A DNA stretch of 64,000 nucleotides from contig CP154827.1 of NCBI GenBank assembly GCA_039613835.1, positions 1,148,501 to 1,212,500 of the forward strand, read 5' to 3'. The position numbers and the translations under genes are program-made. Below are positions 1 through 8,990 of this stretch, piece by piece (within the stretch, counting starts at the first letter, position 1; every line of letters begins with the position of its first letter). The notes below the pieces were generated by a model. The model made no database searches and was not told the origin of the DNA. It saw only the letters and a list, made by a program, of their open reading frames with translations. Source of the stretch: Acetobacteraceae bacterium (GTDB taxonomy: Bacteria; Pseudomonadota; Alphaproteobacteria; Acetobacterales; Acetobacteraceae).

Positions 1-579
1 AAATGCCCCCCCCCCCTTCTCCGTCCTTAAAAGCCCGGCTTTGAAAATATCCTTTTCGGTGTGACCCGATTTTTTGAGATAACTGACGAGCGCGCCATGA
101 TCCGCATCCGCCCAACCCAACCCGAAATGATCAATCGTGGCCTGCGTCAAACCGCGCTCCCGCAAGTGGGCACGCGCATGACGGGCTGAGTTGCCTGTCA
201 AAACCTTACGGTAAAATTGTGCGGCCTCGGACAGAATATCCCTTAAGCGGGTGGATTCTTTTGATCTCTCAACCGCACCCGCATCCGGTTTCGGCATGTC
301 GAGCCCGGCCTCCGCCGCCAGGGCCACGACCGCTTCGGGGAAGGAAAGCCCCTCACTTTGCATGACGAAACTGAAGACATCGCCATGCACACCACAGCCA
401 TAGCAATGGAAGTGATCATCATAAATATGGAAGGAGGGCGTCTTTTCCCCATGGAAAGGGCAGCACGCCTTCCATTGATTGCCGGAACGCTCCAATTTTG
501 TGCGGCGCCCGATGACACTGCGCAAAGGGATGGCGTCCCTGATGTCATCAAGAAATTTAGGCTCAAAAACGAGCGCCAT
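1..579 (-). CDS. dnaG: DNA primase DnaG, N-terminal part (runs off left edge)
   Basis: DnaG makes the RNA primers for DNA replication. The 193 codons visible start at the ATG at 579 (MALVFEPKFLDDIRDAI) and are open to base 1, so the C-terminal two thirds lie outside the window. The N-terminal CHC2 zinc finger is clear at about residues 36-63: ligands Cys40, His43, Cys59 and Cys62 around KACCPFHGEKTPSFH and FHCYGCG. It is followed by the start of the catalytic core, with the helix rich in Ala/Glu (FPEAVVALAAEAGLDMPKP). The last codons cross an 11-base homopolymer (bases 6-16) read as three GGG glycines; this is in frame and fits the Gly-rich turn seen here in DnaG proteins. It lies downstream of yqeY on the same strand, the common alphaproteobacterial yqeY-dnaG(-rpoD) order. 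Confidence 0.93.
   Translation of the reverse strand, partial: MALVFEPKFLDDIRDAIPLRSVIGRRTKLERSGNQWKACCPFHGEKTPSFHIYDDHFHCYGCGVHGDVFSFVMQSEGLSFPEAVVALAAEAGLDMPKPDAGAVERSKESTRLRDILSEAAQFYRKVLTGNSARHARAHLRERGLTQATIDHFGLGWADADHGALVSYLKKSGHTEKDIFKAGLLRTEKGGGAF
6..16. repeat. 11-base C homopolymer inside dnaG
   Basis: Eleven consecutive C on the plus strand encode Gly-Gly-Gly in dnaG on the minus strand. A tract of this length is prone to replication slippage and to base-calling error; a change of one base would truncate an essential protein. Confidence 0.9.
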
Positions 580-719
580 TATGTCTCAGAGCCTGACATG
601 AATTTTCCCCCGCAACGTCACGCCGTGCATACCCTCCTGCGAGGTAATGCGGCATCACGCTGACTCGATTTGCCTAAAGGCGTAACGCGCTCACCCCAGC
701 TTCGCCTTTACCAATACGC

Positions 720-1142
720 TCATTTCCTCATATCAAGTTGCGCACCGTGATGTGCCCGCAACCAGCTCATGACATTTTTGAGGTCTTTGACAGAATGCGC
801 GCCCGTCTCTGCCAGCGCTTTCTGCACGATGATCTCCAGATCCGCATCGCTGAGCGGCGGCGGCAGATAATGCTCGATCGCCGCAATCTCGGCCTCTTCC
901 TTCTCCGCCAGTTCGGGCCGGTCACCCTGCCGATAAAGCACAGCGGACTCACGCCGGGATTTGATCATGGAACGCAGCGCCGACAGCATCGTCCCCTCAT
1001 CCAATTCTGCGTCTTTCGCCCGTAATTCAATATCGAGATCTTTGAACCGGCTGGTGATGGCGCGAAGCTGCGCAACCCACGTCATATCCCGCGCCTTCAT
1101 GGCGGTTTTAAGGTCCTCATTAATCCGGTCTCGTAGCAACAT
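720..1142 (-). CDS. yqeY: YqeY/GatB-like protein, C-terminus frameshifted
   Basis: Member of the YqeY family, small helical proteins related to the C-terminal tRNA-binding domain of GatB. Their exact function is unknown; the gene is dispensable in most bacteria. The start is ATG at 1142 (MLLRDRINEDLKTAMKARDM), which matches family N-termini; the frame is open upstream to 1271 but the extra residues look noncoding. The family core is present: IKSRRESAVLYRQGDRPELAEKE is split here as IKSRRESAVLYRQ and GDRPELAEKEEAEI, then IEHYLPPPLSDADL. The frame stops early after QLDMRK. The expected tail (SVLVKAKLG, stop at 691) follows in another frame, restored if the TTT at 723-725 had one more T. About ten residues are affected, so the protein may still fold. 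It is divergent from carA and precedes dnaG. Confidence 0.85.
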   Translation of the reverse strand: MLLRDRINEDLKTAMKARDMTWVAQLRAITSRFKDLDIELRAKDAELDEGTMLSALRSMIKSRRESAVLYRQGDRPELAEKEEAEIAAIEHYLPPPLSDADLEIIVQKALAETGAHSVKDLKNVMSWLRAHHGAQLDMRK

Positions 1143-1325
1143 TTTTCGGCCTCTCATCATGCCGTTTTCTATGGAATCCGGTGAAGGCATATCCCAGAAG
1201 CATCGTTGAGGGAATAAATTTCCCACCCTTTTGGAGCCCCCACCACGTGGGGAAAAACTTCCCAAACTCAATTTACCCGCTTATATAAGGCGGTGCGGAT
1301 GCAGATGTAAAATAGGGAATGCGCC
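1143..1325. promoter_or_regulatory. Divergent yqeY / carA promoter region
   Basis: This 183-base gap separates yqeY (minus) from carA (plus). It holds a 6-bp hairpin (CCCCAC / GTGGGG, 1238-1252), an AT-rich TATATAAGG at about 1282-1290 and a TAAAAT at 1308-1313 that could serve as -10 boxes for carA; I found no convincing -35 partner. An AGGGAA sits about 6 bases before the carA ATG. Pyrimidine or arginine control of carAB is typical of the operon, but I cannot identify an operator. Confidence 0.4.
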
Positions 1326-2669
1326 ATGGATGTTGACCTCCTGATTAAAAAACTTGGCGGGGCACATCAATTGGCCGAGTTGACAAATGTCGGGCCGGAG
1401 GCTGTGCGCAAATGGCGTCAATCCCGCGCCATTCCAGCCAAGCATTGGCCTGCGCTTTTACAACTTCCTGGCATTTCCATGGAAGATCTCACCGATATCG
1501 GGCCCGCGGCGTCCCTTGATGATACAGGCCGCCCCCATGGCGCAACGGCCGTGCTTCTGCTTGCCGATGGCACGATCCTGTGGGGTCGGGGCTTCGGCGC
1601 CCACACGACGCAGGCAGCCATCGGGGAAATCTGCTTCTGCACCGGCATGTCCGGCTATCAGGAGACATTGACGGACCCATCTTATGCAAGCCAACTCGTC
1701 ACCTTCACCTTCCCGCATATTGGTAATGTCGGTACAAATGCGGAGGATGATGAGGCACGGCGGGTTGCCGCGCGCGGTGTCATCGTCAAGCAGGACATCA
1801 CCAGCCCGGCCAATTGGCGCGCGACCGCCCCCCTTGCTGAATGGATGCAGGCCCAGGGTCTGACCGGACTATCCGGGATTGATACGCGCTTCATCACGCA
1901 TCTTCTGCGTAAAAAAGGCCCGCAATCCGCTGGTATCTTCTACCCACAGGACGGCGTGTTCCCCATAGAGACGCTTCTGGCGGAAGTGCGTTCATGGCCG
2001 GGGCTTGAGGGGATGGATCTCGCCAAAGCGGTGACCTGCGCGCAGGCCCATAAATGGACGGAGCCCGTTTGGGGTGGGGCGCCGCCCTCCGGCCCGCTCA
2101 AAAGGGTCGTCGCGATTGATTACGGTGCCAAGCTGAATATTCTGCGCTGCCTCATCACTGCAGGCTGTGAGGTCACGGTTGTGCCCGCGACGAGCTCAGC
2201 TGAAGAGATCATGATGTATAATCCGGAGGGTATTTTTCTCTCCAACGGTCCGGGGGACCCGGCTGCCACGGGGACGTATGCCGTGCCGGTCATCAAGGCG
2301 CTTCTCAAATCAGCCGTACCGATCTTCGGGATCTGCCTGGGGCATCAGCTTCTGGCCCAGGTCCTCGGCGCACGCACTTACAAGCTGGAGCAGGGCCATC
2401 GCGGCGCCAACCAGCCTGTCAAGGAGCTGGCAACAGGTAAAGTCGAAATCACGAGCCAGAATCACGGTTTCGCGGTTGATGAGCAGAGCCTGCCGGAAGA
2501 TGTCATTGTGACGCATACAAGCCTCTTTGATGGCTCGAATGAAGGGATTGAAAGCCGGACCTACCGTGCTTTTTCCGTCCAGTATCACCCTGAGGCCAGC
2601 CCCGGCCCGTCTGATAGTTTTTACCTCTTTGAACGCTTTGTTGCGCTGATGGATAAGAAGGCCGCCTGA
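1326..2669 (+). CDS. carA: Carbamoyl-phosphate synthase small chain with N-terminal HTH domain
   Basis: Glutaminase subunit of carbamoyl-phosphate synthase; it releases ammonia from glutamine for CarB, feeding pyrimidine and arginine synthesis. Canonical CarA begins near residue 73 ([19 protein letters not shown]). The class I amidotransferase domain is complete with Cys337 ([11 protein letters not shown]), His421 and Glu423 ([10 protein letters not shown]). The unusual part is residues 1-50: [27 protein letters not shown] and [14 protein letters not shown] read as a Cro-type helix-turn-helix of the 'carph-isopro' kind, followed by a short linker. The ATG at 1326 has an AGGGAA upstream, and the extension is in frame with no stop. 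The only in-frame internal start near the canonical N-terminus is GTG at 1551, with no obvious ribosome site. carB follows after 2 bases. Confidence 0.95.
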   Translation: MDVDLLIKKLGGAHQLAELTNVGPEAVRKWRQSRAIPAKHWPALLQLPGISMEDLTDIGPAASLDDTGRPHGATAVLLLADGTILWGRGFGAHTTQAAIGEICFCTGMSGYQETLTDPSYASQLVTFTFPHIGNVGTNAEDDEARRVAARGVIVKQDITSPANWRATAPLAEWMQAQGLTGLSGIDTRFITHLLRKKGPQSAGIFYPQDGVFPIETLLAEVRSWPGLEGMDLAKAVTCAQAHKWTEPVWGGAPPSGPLKRVVAIDYGAKLNILRCLITAGCEVTVVPATSSAEEIMMYNPEGIFLSNGPGDPAATGTYAVPVIKALLKSAVPIFGICLGHQLLAQVLGARTYKLEQGHRGANQPVKELATGKVEITSQNHGFAVDEQSLPEDVIVTHTSLFDGSNEGIESRTYRAFSVQYHPEASPGPSDSFYLFERFVALMDKKAA

Positions 2670-2671
2670 AT

Positions 2672-5600
2672 ATGCCGAAAAGAACCGATATCGCGTCCAT
2701 CCTCATCATCGGTGCGGGCCCTATTGTGATCGGGCAGGCCTGTGAGTTTGATTATTCCGGCACGCAGGCTTGCAAGGCGCTGCGTGAGGAGGGTTATCGC
2801 GTCATTCTGATCAACTCCAACCCCGCGACGATCATGACCGATCCGGGCCTCGCCGATGCGACCTATGTAGAGCCGATCACGCCGGAGTTTGTCGAGCGCA
2901 TCATCCTGAAGGAAAAACCCGACGCGCTTCTGCCGACCATGGGTGGGCAAACGGCGCTAAATGTCGCCACGGCCCTCGACCAGTCAGGTTTTCTGAGGAA
3001 AAACGGCGTCGCTTTGATCGGCGCGGATGCGGATGTCATTGACCGCGCGGAAGACCGCCAGAAATTCCGTGAGGCCATGAACGAAATCGGCGTGGAAAGC
3101 CCGCGCAGCGCCATTGCGCACTCGCTGGAGGAAGCACGCACGGCGCTGGATATTGTCGGCCTGCCCGCCATCATCCGCCCCTCTTTCACCATGGGCGGCG
3201 CAGGCGGCGGAATTGCCTATAATCGTGAGGAATTTGACCATATCGTCTCGGGCGGACTGGATGCCTCCCCCACGACAGAAGTCCTGATCGAGGAATCCGT
3301 CCTCGGCTGGAAGGAATTTGAGATGGAGGTGGTCCGCGACAAAGCGGGTAACTGCATCATCGTTTGTTCCATTGAAAATATCGACCCGATGGGCGTCCAT
3401 ACAGGCGACTCCATCACCGTCGCCCCCGCTTTGACGCTGACGGACAAAGAATTCCAGCGTATGCGGGATGCCTCTATCGCCTGTCTGCGCAAGATCGGCG
3501 TTGAGACGGGCGGGTCCAACGTGCAGTTCGGCGTCAACCCGGTGGATGGGCGCATGGTCGTCATTGAGATGAATCCACGTGTCTCGCGCTCCTCCGCCCT
3601 CGCCTCCAAAGCGACAGGTTTCCCGATTGCGAAAATTGCCGCCAAGCTCGCGATCGGCTACACGCTTGATGAATTGCGCAATGACATTACCGGCACGACC
3701 CCGGCAAGTTTCGAGCCGACGATTGATTACGTCGTTGTTAAAATCCCGCGTTTCACTTTTGAAAAATTCCCCGGCGCCCCGGCCCTGCTTTCCACCTCCA
3801 TGAAGTCAGTGGGGGAGGCCATGTCAGTCGGGCGCTGCTTTACCGAGGCCCTGCAGAAAGGTCTGCGGTCGATGGAAATCGGGCTGACCGGTCTTGACCC
3901 AATTGAGCCGCCCGGTGATGGCTCCCACGATGCCTACCGCGCAGCCCTTTCCGAGCCGCGACCGGAACGCATCCTCATGGCCGCGCAGGCTTTGCGTGCC
4001 GGCTTGTCGATCAATGACCTTCATCACGCCTGCCGGTTTGAGCCGTGGTTTCTGGAGCAATTGCAGACCATTATTGAAGCAGAAAAGCATATTCGTGAGA
4101 ATGGCCTCCCCCGTTCCCCCCTTGCCCTGCGACAGATCAAAGCAATGGGATTTTCGGATCGGCAGCTTGCGCAGCTCAGCGATATGACGCCCCAAGCCAT
4201 CGCCGATCTTCGGGCGCGGCTGGGTGTGCAACCCGTTTATCGCCGTATCGACACATGCGCGGGGGAATTTGCCTCCTCCACTCCCTATCTTTACAGCAGT
4301 TATGAAGGCGGGTTCGGCACGCCGAACTGTGAAAGCGCGCCGACGGAAAGCAGGAAGATCGTCATATTGGGCGGCGGGCCGAACCGGATCGGCCAGGGCA
4401 TCGAATTCGATTATTGCTGTGTCCATGCGGCCTACGCTTTGCGTGAGGCCGGGTTCGAGACCATCATGGTCAATTGTAACCCGGAGACGGTTTCCACGGA
4501 TTACGACACGTCAGATCGCCTTTATTTTGAGCCCCTGACTGATGAGGACGTCATCGCCCTGATCCGCCGTGAGCAGGAAAGGGGCGAGGTTCTGGGGTGT
4601 ATCGTTCAATATGGTGGTCAGACTCCGCTCAAGCTCTCCGTCGCGTTGGAGAAAGCGGGCATTCCCCTCCTCGGCACCCCGGCCGATGCCATTGACCGCG
4701 CGGAAGATCGTGAGCGGTTCCAGGCGCTTCTGCGTAAACTGGGTCTGCGCCAACCGGAGAACGGTATTGCCCGCAACCCGGGTGAGGCCGAAGCTATCGC
4801 TGAGCAGGTCGGTTATCCCGTTGTTGTGCGGCCCTCTTATGTTCTTGGCGGGCGCGCCATGGAAATCGTGCATGATCCGAATGGCTTGCAACGATACCTC
4901 CTCAGCACATTGATGCTTGCAGGGAGGGAAGTTTCCTCCGGGCCCATCCTGCTGGATCATTACCTCAATGACGCGATTGAAGCGGATGTGGACTGCATCT
5001 CAGACGGTCATGACGTCTATGTTGCTGGGGTGATGGAACATATTGAGGAAGCGGGGATCCATTCAGGTGACTCCGCCTGTTCGATCCCGCCTTATACCCT
5101 GCCACCCTCCATCGTGACGGAACTGCGCAGCCAGACAGAAGCCATGGCGCGTGAGCTGGGCATTATCGGTTTGATGAATGTGCAATATGCCATCAAGGAT
5201 AATGAAGTTTTCGTCCTTGAGGTTAATCCCCGCGCCTCCCGGACGGCCCCCTTTGTCGCCAAAGCGACAGGTGTGCCGATTGCTAAAATTGGTGTGCTGG
5301 TCATGGCAGGCCGAAAGCTTTCCGAATTCAAGCTGGATGGTGATGCCATCGCACCGCATGTGGCGGTTAAAGAGGCCGTGTTCCCCTTCCATCGTTTTGC
5401 CGATACGGACACGATCCTTGGGCCGGAAATGCGCTCAACCGGTGAAGTTATCGGGCTGGATAGCAGCTTTGAACGCGCCTTTGCCAAAGCCCAGCTTGCG
5501 GCAGGGGTTGTCCTCCCAAAGGAAGGCACAGTGTTTCTTTCCGTCAGGGATGGTCACAAGCCCCAGATTCAGGCTTTGGGCCGCAAATTGATCGATATGG

Positions 5601-5926
5601 GGTTCCAGATCATGGCGACGCGGGGCACGGCGGATCGGCTTGAGGAGTCCGGTATCTCCGTCAGGCGCGTTAATAAAGTGCTTGAGGGCCGCCCCCATTG
5701 CGTCGACGCGATTCGCTCCGGTGAGGTCCAGATGGTGATCAATACAGTGACGGGTGCGCAGGCCGTGCGGGATAGTTTTGATATTCGCCGCTCTTCCCTG
5801 CTGGGCGGTGTGCCGCATTTTACCACGCTCGCCGGGGCGCGCGCCGCGATTTACGCCATCTCCGCCATGCGGGATGGCGCGCTGGAGGTATCGCCTCTGC
5901 AATCTTATTTCAAGCGGTCATTTTGA
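2672..5926 (+). CDS. carB: Carbamoyl-phosphate synthase large chain
   Basis: Makes carbamoyl phosphate from bicarbonate, ammonia (channelled from CarA) and two ATP. At 1084 residues it has the usual length. Two homologous ATP-grasp halves are visible: the first begins at the N-terminus ([20 protein letters not shown], ... [13 protein letters not shown]) and the second at about residue 565 ([20 protein letters not shown], ... [11 protein letters not shown]), with the [19 protein letters not shown] and [19 protein letters not shown] signatures, given here in part ([16 protein letters not shown]). The C-terminal MGS-like regulatory domain ([16 protein letters not shown]) is intact. The start is 2 bases after the carA stop, so the pair is translated from one message. 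The frame is uninterrupted over 3.2 kb, in contrast to several neighbours. Confidence 0.98.
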   Translation: MPKRTDIASILIIGAGPIVIGQACEFDYSGTQACKALREEGYRVILINSNPATIMTDPGLADATYVEPITPEFVERIILKEKPDALLPTMGGQTALNVATALDQSGFLRKNGVALIGADADVIDRAEDRQKFREAMNEIGVESPRSAIAHSLEEARTALDIVGLPAIIRPSFTMGGAGGGIAYNREEFDHIVSGGLDASPTTEVLIEESVLGWKEFEMEVVRDKAGNCIIVCSIENIDPMGVHTGDSITVAPALTLTDKEFQRMRDASIACLRKIGVETGGSNVQFGVNPVDGRMVVIEMNPRVSRSSALASKATGFPIAKIAAKLAIGYTLDELRNDITGTTPASFEPTIDYVVVKIPRFTFEKFPGAPALLSTSMKSVGEAMSVGRCFTEALQKGLRSMEIGLTGLDPIEPPGDGSHDAYRAALSEPRPERILMAAQALRAGLSINDLHHACRFEPWFLEQLQTIIEAEKHIRENGLPRSPLALRQIKAMGFSDRQLAQLSDMTPQAIADLRARLGVQPVYRRIDTCAGEFASSTPYLYSSYEGGFGTPNCESAPTESRKIVILGGGPNRIGQGIEFDYCCVHAAYALREAGFETIMVNCNPETVSTDYDTSDRLYFEPLTDEDVIALIRREQERGEVLGCIVQYGGQTPLKLSVALEKAGIPLLGTPADAIDRAEDRERFQALLRKLGLRQPENGIARNPGEAEAIAEQVGYPVVVRPSYVLGGRAMEIVHDPNGLQRYLLSTLMLAGREVSSGPILLDHYLNDAIEADVDCISDGHDVYVAGVMEHIEEAGIHSGDSACSIPPYTLPPSIVTELRSQTEAMARELGIIGLMNVQYAIKDNEVFVLEVNPRASRTAPFVAKATGVPIAKIGVLVMAGRKLSEFKLDGDAIAPHVAVKEAVFPFHRFADTDTILGPEMRSTGEVIGLDSSFERAFAKAQLAAGVVLPKEGTVFLSVRDGHKPQIQALGRKLIDMGFQIMATRGTADRLEESGISVRRVNKVLEGRPHCVDAIRSGEVQMVINTVTGAQAVRDSFDIRRSSLLGGVPHFTTLAGARAAIYAISAMRDGALEVSPLQSYFKRSF

Positions 5927-6117
5927 ATGAAATTTCGAGGGATGTCGCCGTTTGGGGCCGGGTCGGTAAGGCCTGGCCCTCTTCATCCGGCAGTCCCCGC
6001 CCTTCCCCTATCTCTGGCGACATGATTACAGAGGTGATAAAAGGGGTTCAAACTTTGCGTTTTTAGACGAGGCGCACGCACGGCATCTTGTGCGCAGGAA
6101 AGACTTGGGGAAACAAC

Positions 6118-6591
6118 GTGCAGAAAATTCCGATGACGGCCGGCGGGCTAACACGTCTTGAAGATGAGCTTCGCCGCCTTAAAAGTGAAGATCGACCCAC
6201 CGTCATCCGTGCGATTGCTGAAGCACGCTCACATGGTGACCTTTCCGAAAACGCGGAATATCACGCTGCGCGGGAACGTCAATCTTTCATCGAAGGCCGT
6301 ATCCTGGAACTTGAGGATCTTATTTCCTCCGCGGAGGTTATTGACCCGACCTCCCTCTCCGGTGACACCGTGAAATTCGGTGCACATGTCCAGCTTGTCG
6401 ATGAAGAGACCGAGAAAGAAAGCCTGTATCAGATCGTCGGCGCGCATGAGGCGGATATCAAGCAGGCGCGCATTTCAATTTCCTCCCCGCTCGCCAAGGC
6501 TTTGATTGGCAAATCCGTCGGTGACCGCGTCAGCGTCCCCGCGCCGGGTGGTGACCGCACTTATGAGGTTCTTTCCGTCACCTATAAATAA
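6118..6591 (+). CDS. greA: Transcription elongation factor GreA
   Basis: GreA binds the secondary channel of RNA polymerase and stimulates cleavage of backtracked transcripts. The start chosen is GTG at 6118 (read as M, then [20 protein letters not shown]), giving 157 residues, the normal length; GGGGAAA lies upstream. The frame extends to a TTG at 6088, but those residues do not match the family. The N-terminal coiled coil carries the acidic tip ([17 protein letters not shown]) and the C-terminal FKBP-like domain ends in [12 protein letters not shown]. It follows carB after 191 bases that contain only an imperfect GC-rich inverted repeat (about 5955-5979), and precedes ilvA. Confidence 0.95.
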   Translation: MQKIPMTAGGLTRLEDELRRLKSEDRPTVIRAIAEARSHGDLSENAEYHAARERQSFIEGRILELEDLISSAEVIDPTSLSGDTVKFGAHVQLVDEETEKESLYQIVGAHEADIKQARISISSPLAKALIGKSVGDRVSVPAPGGDRTYEVLSVTYK

Positions 6592-6623
6592 GACGATCCG
6601 CCTACCGGACTTGAGTAAATTGC

Positions 6624-7826
6624 ATGACGAATCTGACGTTTGATGACGTTCGCGTGGCCCATGAGCGTATCCAGCGTCGTATTCTGCGCTCACCAACTGT
6701 ACCGTGTGAGGCACTTTCAAAGCGGCTCGGCACGGAAATCTGGCTGAAGCTTGAAAATTTGCAAGCTATCTCATCTTTCAAGGAGCGCGGAGCCGCAAAT
6801 AAGCTGGCGCTTTTGACGGAAGATGAACGTGCGCGAGGGGTTATTGCCGTTTCCGCGGGCAATCATGCCCAGGGTGTCACCCGCCATGCGCATCTCCTCG
6901 GCATTGACGCCACCATCGTCATGCCCCGTCACACACCCTCGGCAAAAATTGAGCGCACCCGGAAATGGGGGCGCAGATCGTCGTGGAAGGTGAGGATTTC
7001 GCTGAGGCATCCCTGATTGCCGAAAAGATCCTTGAGCGGGAGGGGCGTGTCCTTATCCATCCCTTTAATGACCTCGCTGTCATGGCGGGTCAGGGGACTT
7101 TCGCCATTGAATTGCTGGAGGACGCCCCGCCCCTCGATTACATTGTCCTCCCGATTGGCGGAGGACGGGCTGCTGAGTGGTTCCGCCATTGTCGCGCAAT
7201 TTCTGAGCCCGCAGACGCGCATCATCGGCGTGCAGGTGGAAAGCTACACCTCTCTCGCCCGCTTCCCCGCTGAAAGTCCGGCACTTGGTGGCTCAACGAT
7301 TGCTGAAGGCATGGCCGTCCTGAAACTGGGTGGCACGGTGTCTGGAAACGGTGCAGCCCCTCCTCGACCATGTGCTGATTGTCTCAGAGCTGGAGGTCGA
7401 AGCCGCCGTGGCGACCCTCGCCGAGCAGGCGCGTGTTGTTTCGGAAGACGCGGGCGCCGCCGCATTGGCGGCCGTCGTGAAATATGCGGAAATCTTTGAG
7501 GGGAAACGCGTCGGGCTGCCTGTGACGGGCGGCAATATCACAGCACGCGTGTTTTTGCCAATACGCTCCTCAGAGCTCTACGCCGCGATGAACGCATTCT
7601 TTTCCTCAGTATGCAGATCCCTGACCGTCCCAGCCTGCTGGCCGATATTGCACGTCGCATCAGCGAAGCGGGCGGGAATATCATTGAAGTATCCCACCAG
7701 CGGCTCTTTGCGGAGCCCTCCGTGCAGTCGGCTGAATTGGATGTGATGATTGAGACGCGCGATGGTGCCCATGCCGAGATCATCCAGCATTCCCTGTCGC
7801 AGGAATATAAGCTCACGCGACGGTAG
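6624..7826 (+). pseudogene. ilvA: Threonine ammonia-lyase (IlvA, ACT-domain type), multiply frameshifted
   Basis: The intact enzyme deaminates threonine to 2-oxobutanoate, the first step of isoleucine synthesis (PLP-dependent). The parts appear in order but in different frames: MTNLTFDDVRVAHERIQRRI with the PLP lysine motif SSFKERGAA and SAGNHAQGV; then GAQIVVEGEDFAEASLI to VLPIGGG; then GLLSGSAIVAQFLSPQ to KLGGTVS; then LETVQPLLDHVLIVSELE to LPVTGGNITARVF; then LLRALRRDERILFLSMQIP with a C-terminal ACT domain ending KLTRR. Breaks lie near 6963 (AAA where AAAA would restore the frame), 7161 (one extra base), 7342 and 7553 (T run). Total length (about 401 codons) equals the intact family, so the damage is small indels, not deletion. 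As sequenced it cannot give a full enzyme. Confidence 0.9.
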
Positions 7827-7920
7827 TCAGGAAGGCGCCATGCGCCGCGCGGCATGAGATCCCGATGCGTGGCGTCAACCTGCAAGCCTTTCCGCTGCTT
7901 CGCGACGCCACTAAACGGTC

Positions 7921-8966
7921 TCAGGCGAGTAAGCCTTCCGACTGAAGCTTCTCAATCACTGAACGAATGCGATTGTCATAAGTGTGCTCAGCCAGAGTGC
8001 GCTCCTGCGCGAGGCGTGAGGCGCGGTATCGGGCCGCATCATCCTTAATATATGTCGCAACGACGCGTTCAAAATCGACCAGATTTGAGAAAGGCGGAAT
8101 TTCCTCCGTCGTGAAATAGCGGCGCATTTCATACGTGTCCTCATGAAACACTTGAAACGCACCGGCAGCCGCGGCTTCAAAAGTGCGGGGACCCGGTGTT
8201 GAAGGCGTGATGACGTAGCGATTATTCTCAAAATGGAGAGCGCGTCCGAGATTGAGAACCATTTTGGAGCGCCGATACAGCTCAATCAACTGGTCTTTCT
8301 CGATACGCGTATCCGAGAAACCTGTGCCGAATTCGCCCCAGCCCGGGCCGATAATCTTGATATTCAGCTGGGAGAGAACCGGCATGAGCACCGCCATAAC
8401 ATCTTTACGGCTCGTAAAAGCGACACCGCAGAAAAGCACGTCAATCGGGCGGTCACCCTCTTCCGTCAAAGGGACATAATGCAATTTACGGCTGGCGGCG
8501 AGCGGAAGGTGATAAACCCGCTCACGCTGGTAAAAATTATGGCCCCAATGATCGCAGGAGAACACGATGTCAAAATCATTCAAGATCCGATAGTGCGCAT
8601 CCTGCTCATAGGGATCTTCCGTCGTCCAGAAAACGGTTACCGCCCCGATTTTACGGGCTTCACGGCAGACCTCACCAAAATAGGTGCTCTCCGGCAGGTA
8701 GGACCCGATGGCGAAAACGATTGTCGGTTTCAGATATTGGATGGAGGCCGCGGCACCGCTAATATGCACGGAAGCCACATTTCCTCACCCAGACATTCAG
8801 CCCAGCCATCCATGACAGATTCACGGACCTGCGCATTGGCCTGAGATTCAAAGCGCCCGCCGCTACAGACCAATACACGGTGCTGCACGGCAACACCCTC
8901 ATCGAGGCTTCTCTCCGCTTCCTTGCTCTTTCGCGCTTTGGGCTTCGCGTTCGTCTTAACAGCCAT
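7921..8966 (-). pseudogene. CgeB-like glycosyltransferase, one frameshift
   Basis: Probable sugar transferase of the group-1/CgeB type (GT-B fold, C-terminal Glyco_trans_1_2 domain). The N-terminal part begins at ATG 8966 (MAVKTNAKPKARKSKEAERS), then HRVLVCSGGRFESQANAQVR. The remainder continues in another frame from VASVHISGAAASIQYLKPT through DVLFCGVAFTSRKDVM and TFEAAAAGAFQVF, ending at 7921. The frames would join if the TTT run at 8780-8782 had one more base (GAG GAA AAT GTG). Intended length is about 348 residues. It is the last gene of a minus-strand block of at least four glycosyltransferases; the next gene upstream ends 24 bases away. The substrate is unknown; a surface or exopolysaccharide role is inference from family and context. 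Confidence 0.75.
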
Positions 8967-8990
8967 CAACCTGCCTAACCTCTATCAAAG

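Noticed and set aside
7611..7826. Stand-alone ACT-domain protein
   Set aside because: It is the C-terminal ACT domain of the frameshifted threonine dehydratase, in place and of the right length.
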